A DNA stretch of 64,000 nt from Engraulis encrasicolus (lineage: Eukaryota > Chordata > Actinopteri > Clupeiformes > Engraulidae): assembly GCF_034702125.1 (NCBI RefSeq), contig NC_085858.1:81001-145000 (forward strand). The letters run 5' to 3'. Under the pieces are notes generated by a model that made no database searches, was not told the DNA's origin, and was given only the letters and a program-made list of their open reading frames with translations. Positions 56,000 to 64,000 of this stretch are shown piece after piece; position 1 is the first letter of the stretch; each line of letters starts with the position of its first letter. A program made the position numbers and the translations under genes.

Positions 56000-58900
56000 T
56001 GCGTCCGCGTCCGCGTCCGCGTCCGCGCTAGATAATACCAGTCTATGAACAAGGGTCTCGGTTTGAGCCGACGGCCATAGAGATGGTAGATGGACAAACG
56101 AGCCCACCACAGCTGCTAACGGAGGCTGACCTCATCTCCCTCATGGAGAAGCATGGCATTGGTAAGACCACCAGCCTCCCCTCACGCCACAGAAGCGTAG
56201 CACATGACTTACTTTTTTAAACAAGCCTTTCGGCAATGTTGCGTTCCACAGTGGTAGGAACGTGGGTATATTTTTTTCCTGAAATGTATTGGGATGGTTG
56301 TTGAAGTGGGATTGGTCAAGTTGCTGAGGCCACCCCAGCATTGAACAACACGACAATGGCAGCAGTGATGGGAATATTTTATTGAACAGGTTTCTCAGAA
56401 ACAAACAATTGTTCTGTAAATTAAAGGAGCACTCCTGCCAATTTCAATATGCTATTGTATTGGTCACGCAACCCTTGACTTGTCAGTACCCGGTGATGCT
56501 GCATTTTTTGGAGATATGAGCTATTCTAATGGGGGCAGGTTTTGTTGACATTTTAAAAAATCTTAACATAGGCCTACTCCAAATATTTTCCCAAAAGGTA
56601 TAGCTGTTCGCTAGTAGTCTGCTGATGTTGCATAACCTTTTGGATGTTTTTGGGAATAAATCAAGATGGGTTTTTTTTAATGTAAACAAGCACCTGTCCT
56701 CATTACAATGACCAGGATCTCGGAAAAGGCTGAAGAAAAAAAAAAGAAAAATCTCAGGTACTGACAAGTCCATGGTAGTGTGAGCATTACAACTGCATGT
56801 TGAAATTGAAAAAGTTTAACGCCCTTTAATATGGCTGAATTGGATACAGTAATGGTAGTAAAATGGCTCGTGATCATTGACCTTGCATGACCTTGAGTTA
56901 ATTTTTGCCATTTCTATGATGATATGTGGTGAAATGAAAAGCGCCTAGAGAAGTTTTTATTTATTTGTTTACATTAGTTCAAAACTTTGACGAGTGGGCC
57001 GCTGTATGTTTTTGGTTCTTCAACCAGGCGACTGAAATGCCTCAAGGGTTATTGGGTACGGGGAAAGTGAGATATTGCCTACCTCCTACCACTCGGGAAC
57101 AAGGCATCAATTCTTACCTTTTACTATGTTCTAGTATGATTCCTTTTGCATTTTTCCTCTTAATCCAATTAAACTATAATCACAATTACAAAGCACCAGT
57201 CCTTTCACTTAACTTGCACACATGTACAGAAACCAATCTTGCAGCTCTACTGTAAATAGATTTACCCAATTGGAACATGTACACAACAGTGTTGTGAAGA
57301 CACAAAGGAAACACCACGCAGCGAAGACTTCAGTTGTGCAGACTTGTTGTGCTGCACACTATTGTTACAAATGACGTTTTGTTGTAGGCACCGATGCAAC
57401 ACATGCGGAACATATCGAGACCATCAAGAGCCGAATGTATGTGGGGCTGACTGCTGACCAGCGGTTCCTCCCAGGAGAGCTTGGGATGGGCTTGGTGGAA
57501 GGTAACTGGCTGCATTTTTAACCTCTCAACGAACAGTGTATGCATTTGTAAACCTTTTGTGGACAGTTGTGCTGTGTAATATCTGTTTTTCCTCTCAAGC
57601 AAGTTATCGTATTTGGACAGTGGTTCCCAAACTCTGCTGGGGGCCCCTTTTGGACTCAAGAATATTTTCGCAGTCAAAGGAGTAGGACATACAATACATA
57701 GTATACTAGTACATACAGTACATTTAATAGCCATACAATTGGATACTGTTAGTAATCAATTTCCGGATTTATCTGAGCTGTTGAGCTGTTTTTATACAAA
57801 TTCTCTTCAATCCACGTCCACCCAGCAGTTCCTCTTCAATCCTCTCTGTGGAGCACATACAGTATATAAATGTAATTAACTAATCCAAAATAGATTTTTT
57901 TAAAAATATATTATTATTATTATTATTTTGGTCTTTTTTTTTTTTTTACTTTATTTACGATAGGACAGTGAGGATGGTGACAGGAAGCAAGTGGGGAGAG
58001 AGAGACGGGGAAGGGCCGGCAAAGGACCCGGGACGGGAATCGAACCCGGGTCAGTCGCATGGTAGACGAGTGCCCTACCGTTTGGCCATGGCAGGGCCAC
58101 CAAAATCCACCAGTGGTTCAATGAGCTAGACTAGAGCACCGCAACATTACACTGGCAACCTGTGTCCGATTCTGGCCCGAAGTCCTATGCCGATCATTCC
58201 CCTCTCTCTCTCCCACTCATTTCCTGTCAAAAATCTCTCACTGTCTTTTCCTGAATAAAGGCAATATAGCCCCAAAAATATATCTTTAAAAAAAAAGATC
58301 CTCCTTTCCCACACACATATAATCTTTAGAGTATAAAAATCATATTGGAGATGCATTGTTCATCTTTGCTTTACAGTGTTTTACCAAAATAAGTTTGCTG
58401 TGTCTACTCTTAAGCCTGATTCAGACTGCTCCTTCAGTTGCCGGACACGTACTGTCAGCGGGGGCTGGCGGTAGATCAAGTACCCAAACAGCCAGCACTC
58501 CCCCTCTTTTTAGCACTGAAAAGACCCCTTGCAGCGATCAACTTATATTTCTCCCAGACTGAATTGTCCGTAATCTGTCGCTGACCCCCCACCCGACAGT
58601 ACGTGTCCTTCAACTGAAGGAGTAGTCTAAACAGACCTTTACTGCATTGCCCTTCTCCCTAGACATAATTCACGTGTATCATGTGTAATGTATAGGTTAC
58701 AACTCCACGTCTATCATGTGTAATGTATAGGTTATAACTCCATGGGCTATGAGATGTCCAAGCCAGACCTGAGAGCGGAGTTGGAAGCTGACCTCAAATC
58801 GGTGTCCGAGGGGAGAAAGGATAAATTCTCTGTCCTACGACACCACGTGTCCAAGTACAAGGCTGTGTTCATCGAGTCTGTCCGCAAGGCAAAGAAGTGA

Positions 58901-61900
58901 GTCCACCATCACCATACAGCAGTGAATGTTGTTTACTATTTATGCATGTAGAGAGCGCGCTCAATAAAGTGATTGGGGTTTGTAATCAATAAACAATGCT
59001 TTTTTTTTAATTATAAAGTCCTCCTGTACGCATCTAAAATACTTTTTATATGAACGAGAGATTGGGATAATTGCATGTTTTTGTGTGCAAATTATTCATT
59101 TCTTGAAGTAGAACAGAAGTAGCAGGATAAACAAATATCTACACTTATTTTTCTTTTGCCCCCAGAAGCATAGTTTAACTTGCTCTGCACTGAGAATGAA
59201 AAGGCAGCAGTTTTTTTAAGAAAGATACTGTTTTTGATATTTTTAATAAGGTCCCACATTTTAAAGGTTTTGATTTTTTTAGAATGTATTGATGTTAAGA
59301 AGCGTATTTAATCTCTTATTTTATATAGTTGTAGTTTTGTAAATGTGATGATTTTTTTTCTCTGTATTGGCCATGATATTAACCTGATTTACATCATCTG
59401 GCTGCGTTCGGCTACGTCACGCGGGGGCGTTCCCATATCAGGTGGTAAGAATCAGGTAATATGATATAGCCATAGCTGCTGAAATGGCAATAAATGTAAA
59501 CAATCAAACTTTTTCCCCCTTTGCCCCCAGGTTGGACGAGGCGCTGTCCAACTACCTGGGCCAGGCTCAGGAGTACACGGAGCAGGAACAGGAACTGGAT
59601 CTCCCCATGCCAGTGCGGAAGTGTCCTCACTGCAACCGAGACATGGTCCTCAGACAGAAAAAGGACAGCACTGTGTAAGATATCTCTTTTTTTACCAGGG
59701 GAGTATGCCAAGAACCTGGCCTAGTTAGCAATCCAAGTTAAGTTAACTTAGAGGTAGTGGGTAAATCGCCTAATAGAAGAACCTGGAAGCCTTGTTTTCC
59801 TAACTGACACCTTTGGGCTTTTTATTTGCAGGTTTCATGTAGGTTAACTTATCCAGGTTTATAACTTCACCATTTTTTATGAATTCCCTCCAGAAAGACT
59901 AGCTTGCAAAATAATGTTTTTAGACAACCCTCTAGTGAAGGGTGAATCAGGATAACATTTTATGTACAGTACATTAATTTGAAATCAAAAGAAAGTGAAA
60001 ATCCATAGGGCTTGTTATGGAAATGAAAGCCAGAACTACTTCTACGTTTTTTTCCATAGTCCTTTATTTTCAACCATCAGCTTATTTTTCTCCCTGACTA
60101 TGCAGTCTGCATGTACTCATCTGTGTGCTTGACTGGCTTCCTTCCCTCCACAGGAAGTTTCTGTCGTGCACAGGATATCCGACCTGCAAGGCAGCCGTGT
60201 GGTTCCCAGACTCTGTGCTGGAGGTCAGCCGAGATGACAGCGTCTGTCCAACATGCCAGCCTCGTCCGGTCCACATGTATGTTAAATTATTTATCTTTGT
60301 CCCATTTAAATTATGCACACTGATGTACCATTTCATATAAATAGTCTGCATCAGAATCAGAGACATGAAGGTACAGTACAGTGTGCAGTTCAATATGAAT
60401 TACGAAATATGATTTTTTTTTTTTTTTTAAGTACTTCGAATACACTTTTTGAAAATCAATTGACTGTTGCTTCAGGAAACTTGGGCCAGATCCACACGAG
60501 CGTGGCGGAGCGGCAACAAGACAACTGAGGTCTTTCTTCTTAGTCTCGGCTTGTGCGTTCTACTCTGCCTTTCACACCGTTCGCCGTAGTTCGCCATTCA
60601 GTACAGCGGGAGACCGCCGGCCACTGCCATCCAAATTCTGCTCACGTTCTAATTTCCAAATGCAGCACAGTGTGGAGCCGTCTACCACACTGCTACTACC
60701 TGACTACAGCATGTTGGTGTGGAAGGACAGATCTGTTTCCATGTATTTTTGTCTCCGCCGGTAAAAAAAAATGCTTCCGTCCCGCCCTGCTTCCCCGCTC
60801 TGCTGTGAAATAGGCCTTATGGTAAGGCAAAGGTGGTAGGCGTTTTGTTGTGAAGGTGGTCGCCTTTATCTGTAAGGTGCCAGGCGCAAACCCTGATATG
60901 GAACTCAATTCATGTTTTCTTGTATGAAGTGAGCACTCGATGATGGTGGGTTTTTGTGTGGGGGGGGGTTTCAGGCTGAAGTTAAAATTCAAGAGAGGAA
61001 GCCTCCCTCCCATGATGCCTTTGGAGTTTGTGGGCTGCATCGGTGGATGTGATGAAACGCTGCGAGAGGTACTCAATCTAAAGTACCTGAGGCCAGGCGC
61101 TGGTGATGGTGGTGGTGGTGGTGGTAGCAGAGATCGAGCTGCCCCACATCAGCAGAACCGGCCCAGAGCACAGGCAGTGCCCACGGCCAGGGCTGATGGC
61201 GGCAACAGCAGCAGACCCCCAGCCCCAAGGCCTCGCACTGAGACCGGCAGGCCATCATCTGTTCCTCCTACCTGGTCCATTCAGCCACCTGCCGCCGGCC
61301 ACCACGGCAGCAGCAGCAGCAACAACAACGACGACGGCAACAACGCCACAGTGTGCAACTGCGGCCAGGACGCCATCCTCCTCACCGTGCGCAAGGAGGG
61401 GCCCAACCAGGGCCGCCAGTTCTACAAGTGCAACAGCGGGAACTGTAACTTCTTCCTGTGGGCCGACGAACAGGGCCAGGGCCAGGGGCAGCACGGAGCA
61501 GGGAGGAGGAACAACCCACAGCCTCCTCCGAGGCCATCTCTTGGGTTCGCCAACACCAACCAGGGCTTCAGGAATGGAGGAGTCGGAGTAGGGGGAGGAC
61601 CAGGAGGTGGTGGTGGAGGAGGAGGAGGAAGTGGTGATGGTGATGGAGGGCAGACCATGTGTAACTGTAACGAGCCGGCCGTCTCCAGGACGGTGATGAA
61701 GGAGGGCCCCAATAAGGGTCGCATGTTTCACACCTGTGGCAAGCCACGGGAGCAGCAGTGTGGCTTCTTCCAATGGGCAGATGAGAACGTGCCACCAGGT
61801 ATGATGATGTGGATGCTCTTCTGATTTAAAGCTTTTCACTGTAAACTGTTTGTAGAGGCAACCAGTATCTAGTTTATATCCATTTCCAATAATATGTATT

Positions 61901-62174
61901 AATGTATTTATGGCAGTTTCACATTTTTGTGGAACCGTGTGTAAATCTTGCATTGCAGCATGCATTGTATGTTGTTGTTTTTTGGGGTTTTTTTTACAAG
62001 TATTTCAAAATCTCCTTTTTAGTGTCAAGAGGTTTCAACAGCGGAGAGCCAGAAAGAAGGGGGAGAAAGACGGGACCTTCCTCGGACAAAGCGCCTGCAG
62101 CCAAGAGACAAAGGACTTGTGGGATTTGCCATCAGCCCGGACACACACGGACAACATGTCCACAGAACCGCTAA
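47954..62174 (+). CDS. top3a: DNA topoisomerase III alpha
   Basis: Type IA topoisomerase that passes single strands, dissolves double Holliday junctions with BLM-RMI1-RMI2, and decatenates mtDNA. Nineteen coding exons: 47954-48151, 48250-48309, 48969-49042, 49143-49218, 49326-49434, 49588-49731, 50012-50182, 50903-51006, 51177-51251, 51343-51425, 51919-52126, 54468-54653, 56032-56161, 57388-57501, 58731-58896, 59531-59674, 60154-60276, 60975-61798, 62023-62174. They total 3141 nt, or 1046 aa; human is 1001. The Toprim motif [14 protein letters not shown] supplies D154, D156 and E158; the catalytic tyrosine is Y369 in [10 protein letters not shown]-terminal modules are topo-type zinc fingers (CPHCNRDM..), two GRF zinc fingers (CNCGQDA.., CNCNEPA..) joined by a Gly-rich linker, and a terminal CCHC knuckle ([14 protein letters not shown]). 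The basic N terminus [17 protein letters not shown] fits mitochondrial import, and Met33 could start a nuclear form. Confidence 0.97.
50608..50896 (+). repeat. tRNA-derived SINE (family S1) ending at top3a exon 8
   Basis: Related to the copies at 5240 and 55100: A-box-like GGGTAAGCAGTTAGGG, B box GGTTCAACTCC, ATAAATGCAATTTAGTTGTG body, and the tail TGACAATGGGAGTTGGATTT..CTTTCACATG. The tail ends only a few bases before the TTTTTCAG acceptor of exon 8 (50903). Confidence 0.8.
51441..51825. mobile_element. hAT MITE in top3a intron 10
   Basis: 385 bp, CAGGGATGTCAAACTCAGGCC.. to ..GGGTTTGACACCCATG, with an 8-bp target duplication CTTTACAA/CTTTACAC (one mismatch) at 51433-51440 and 51826-51833. 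It lies 15 bases after the donor of exon 10. Confidence 0.85.
52318..52718. mobile_element. Unclassified ~400-bp element nested in family B copy
   Basis: Ends AGAGCTCGAAAGT.. and ..ACTTTCAAGCT are inverted, and CTAT occurs at both borders (52314-52317 and 52719-52722). The corresponding place in the shmt1 copy (ggcctatccctctc) is uninterrupted, which supports an insertion. I do not recognise the family. Confidence 0.5.
53448..53676. mobile_element. MITE with ~40-bp inverted ends nested in family B copy
   Basis: AAGGGGATGCCACTATTTTG.. at the left and its near-exact complement at the right (..CAAAATAGTGGCATACCCCTT) form about 40-bp inverted repeats, flanked by TTA/TA. The shmt1 family B copy reads straight through this point (GACTATTAAT), proving an insertion. 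A TTA duplication would suggest PIF/Harbinger. Confidence 0.75.
54180..54365 (+). mobile_element. Left-end fragment of family B element
   Basis: It matches 32520-32710 of the shmt1 copy (AGCCCCC..CTGAAATTA.ATCTCTTGAT and ACAAGATTATTAGCCCCCTG). It is a separate fragment from the copy at 52197-53886. Confidence 0.6.
54704..54900 (+). repeat. tRNA-derived SINE (family S2)
   Basis: The head GGCGCTGTGGCGCAGCACGC (A box) and perfect B box GGTTCGAGTCC are followed by a body with CTCTCATACTGTCCTGTCATGA and an A-rich end. It lies in top3a intron 12, just after the exon at 54653. Confidence 0.75.
55100..55400 (+). repeat. tRNA-derived SINE (family S1)
   Basis: GGGCGTCAGACTTGTAGCCC, B box GGTTCGACTCC, then ATAAATGCAATTAAGTTGCG and TGACAATGGGAGTTGGAGTT. 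It is the most complete S1 copy in the window. Confidence 0.8.
55593..55775 (+). repeat. tRNA-derived SINE (family S3)
   Basis: GGGCCCAGCCGTGGCTGAAA with B box GGTTCGAATCT, then a pyrimidine-rich body CTCTCTCTCTCCCACTCATA and an A-rich end. Related in its body to the minus-strand copy at 57945-58100. Confidence 0.7.
55902..56029. repeat. top3a: (GT)n plus (TCCGCG)n directly before top3a exon 13
   Basis: About 50 GT units, then CTGCG and four TCCGCG units, run straight into the CTAG acceptor of exon 13 (56032). No ordinary polypyrimidine tract is left. Confidence 0.9.
57945..58100 (-). repeat. tRNA-derived SINE (family S3), minus strand
   Basis: On the minus strand: GGCCCTGCCATGGCCAAACG head, B box GGTTCGATTCC, pyrimidine-rich body, and CTGTCCTATCGTAAATAAAG with a long A tail (the T run at 57938-57949). 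Adjacent 58135-58290 holds a second, plus-strand fragment with the same kind of body. Confidence 0.75.
58411..58641. mobile_element. MITE with ~45-bp inverted ends in top3a intron 14
   Basis: TTCAGACTGCTCCTTCAGTT..GGACACGTACTGTC at the left and GACAGTACGTGTCC..AACTGAAGGAGTAGTC at the right are long inverted repeats. TTA lies at the left border and TTTA at the right, suggestive of PIF/Harbinger. Confidence 0.65.
58671..58740 (+). repeat. top3a: 35-bp tandem duplication spanning a splice acceptor
   Basis: Two copies of a 35-base unit (CACGTGTATCATGTGTAATG then TATAGGTTACAACTC), at 58671-58705 and 58706-58740, differ at two positions. Each contains TATAG/GTTA, so the acceptor of exon 15 (58731) is duplicated at 58696. 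Confidence 0.9.
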
Positions 62175-62305
62175 AGACAAATGGCTGAAATGGTTTAAAG
62201 CATAATCATTAACAGTGAAATGGGTCATTGTAAAATGTTTGGATATTGCCTTGGCTCCTTGGCTTTCTATCCGTGTTGACACCATGATGGTAGTCAAGAA
62301 TTCTT

Positions 62306-62311
62306 AATAAA
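62306..62311 (+). terminator. top3a: top3a poly(A) signal
   Basis: AATAAA 132 bases after the top3a stop codon, the first canonical signal in the 3' UTR. Confidence 0.7.
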
Positions 62312-62715
62312 GAGGTCAGTTGAACTGGTAAACAAATGTATGCAAATGAATGTGTATTGTTTTGCACAATTTCGTTATAATATTAAACATTTTATCAATG
62401 ATATTATATGGTATAGTTGGTATTGAATACATCCCATGTAAATAGTGCCTATCTTGTTGAATTAGGCCTTGCTACTTTTTTATGGATTGGAGTATTGTAG
62501 GCCTACTTAGAAAGAGATGCGGGTTGTTTGATAACAACAACAAGGCTATGTAATCCATTGTCTTTAAAAAAGAAAGAAAAGACAAAATTTGCCCTGAACC
62601 TAAACGGACTTCTGTTAAGTGGACTGTACCATTTCGAGCAGCGGGTGTGTCCTTTTCCGGCAGCTGTCTACACAGGGTCTGGTCAAATTCTTCAACACAA
62701 CCAGAAATAGCCTGA

Positions 62716-62889
<174 letters not shown>

Positions 62890-63674
62890 TAGTTAGCCTT
62901 AGCTTTTGGCTAACGAAGGCAGGCTAGCGTGATGGGCTACAAGCAGATGATAAAACGGCTCGCTCGCTAACAACTGGGCGTTAGCCACCGATTTTCCTTT
63001 TTGCATTATTGTTGGTGTCCTTGTTGTAACTCATTTTGTCTTGTTTCCACGGGTCTTGGCCACTTTAAATGTGTGTTATTGAAACGACAATGAGGGCTAT
63101 TTGTAGTAGGTCAAGACAGCCACAGTTCACCAAAAGTTGTCTGGTTAGCTGATATCAGCCAGTTGATTTCCCCATCCCTGTCACTCAGCTGTCACACGTC
63201 CAGTCTAGAACTAGTATTAGAACTAGAGCTAATCACGTTTGCTTTGGTAACAATCAAGAAACGAGGCAGAAGGCTGATGTTACAGGACAAACTGCTTTTC
63301 AACCATATACGCTTAGCTGTTTCATTTTCGTGCGTGCGTTGCCTTATCTGCTGTTGCCCGACCTAGTGCGTTGTTGTGTTTAGGTTGTCCCCGGCGGACA
63401 CTCATTTGAGTAATTTCTATAAATTAGACATATTGGTTCTAATCTAAACTCTGCTGTGTAGACCTTTAAAAGATCTTTCCATTCACTTGGCAGTCCCCAT
63501 CTAGTTATTTAACAAGTCGTGTGTTGTAGTGCCAACGTTAATGTCCTAGACGATTCCCTGATTGACGCTCCCAACTCAGGACGCTCCCATTTCATCTCGC
63601 TCCCACTAGCCAGACTATCGGTACCACCGCCATATGACGGAGCCAGTTATCTTGTTGATGTTAGTTTTTTGTTT

Positions 63675-63712
63675 CTAACCCTAACCTTAACCCTAACCCT
63701 AACCCTAAACCT
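63675..63712 (-). repeat. Interstitial telomere-like repeat
   Basis: CTAACCCTAACCTTAACCCT continues as CCCTAA units to about 63712, roughly six units, two of them imperfect. This is the vertebrate telomere motif (TTAGGG on the minus strand) inside a chromosome. Confidence 0.85.
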
Positions 63713-63761
63713 AAATTGCTTGTATGTGGCACTATATGATAATACGTGAAATATAATCGGG

Positions 63762-63820
63762 TGGGACCGCACGTCCGGGAGTGATAGAAACACCTGGGAC
63801 CGCACGTCCGGGAGCGATCT
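63762..63820 (+). repeat. Duplicated GGGACCGCACGTCCGGGAG motif
   Basis: GGGACCGCACGTCCGGGAG occurs twice, followed by TGAT and CGAT, 35 bases apart. Each contains a CCGCACGTCCGG near-palindrome. Confidence 0.7.
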
Positions 63821-64000
63821 CAGTTGGGAGTCTCCATCCCCTTACCTCCTAGACCTAGATGCAGTAGGCCTATGTCAAAAAGCAACAGCCATGTTTAAGA
63901 ATAGGCACACCCACAAATGACTCAGGATTCAGGAAACAGCCTGACATCATTGCTACAGTCATGTTTTAATATGGAAGAAGTATGATCCACACTTTATCAC

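Noticed and set aside
57600..57660. hAT terminus CAGTGGTTCCCAAACTCTGC in top3a intron 14
   Set aside because: Only one end was found; without the partner end or duplication it is at best a fragment.
5240..58100. tRNA genes at the B-box motifs
   Set aside because: Each motif is followed by a SINE body and recurs in several copies; no complete tRNA cloverleaf can be drawn, so these are tRNA-derived SINEs.
60480..60830. GC-rich segment in top3a intron 17 as a MITE
   Set aside because: The ends (GGGCCAGATCCACACGAGCG and GCTCTGCTGTGAAATAGGCC) are only vaguely inverted and no target duplication is visible.

Overview
The window is nuclear DNA of a bony fish, almost certainly a teleost. It has spliced vertebrate genes, long (CA)n/(CT)n microsatellites, tRNA-derived SINEs, Tc1/mariner and hAT-type DNA transposons, Gypsy LTR elements and Penelope-like retroelements. 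I cannot name the species from sequence alone.

Layout. Positions 1-6663 hold no confident gene: a possible orphan first exon, a minisatellite, a solo LTR with a large CT tract, a SINE and transposon debris. Positions 6664-22409 are two Gypsy-type LTR retrotransposons side by side. The first (6664-11556) looks intact and very young: identical 186-bp LTRs and one 1343-codon gag-pol frame. The second (11565-22409) is dead: a small MITE sits in its gag, a 5.6-kb pair of head-to-head Penelope-like copies sits in its reverse transcriptase, and several frameshifts follow. Positions 22410-25674 are intergenic DNA upstream of shmt1, with strong hairpins.

Host genes occupy 25.7-64 kb: shmt1 (+, 11 coding exons, 483 aa), smcr8 (-, 2 coding exons, 915 aa), top3a (+, 19 exons, 1046 aa) and the first coding exon of flii (+, continuing past the window). 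This is the order known from human 17p11.2 (Smith-Magenis region), apart from MIEF2, which as I recall lies between TOP3A and FLII in human and is not there in this window. shmt1 and smcr8 converge; smcr8 and top3a diverge from a 1.06-kb shared promoter; flii starts about 0.57 kb after top3a.

Roles: SHMT1 makes cytosolic one-carbon units for folate metabolism, SMCR8 is the DENN-family partner of C9orf72 in autophagy and lysosome control, TOP3A is the type IA topoisomerase of the BLM-RMI dissolvasome and of mitochondria, and FLII is an LRR-gelsolin actin regulator. They share a neighbourhood, not a pathway. Exon borders were set by eye from GT/AG sites and the expected protein; the coding totals (1452, 2748 and 3141 nt) are all divisible by three. 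The introns, above all shmt1 intron 7 and top3a intron 11, are nests of transposons.
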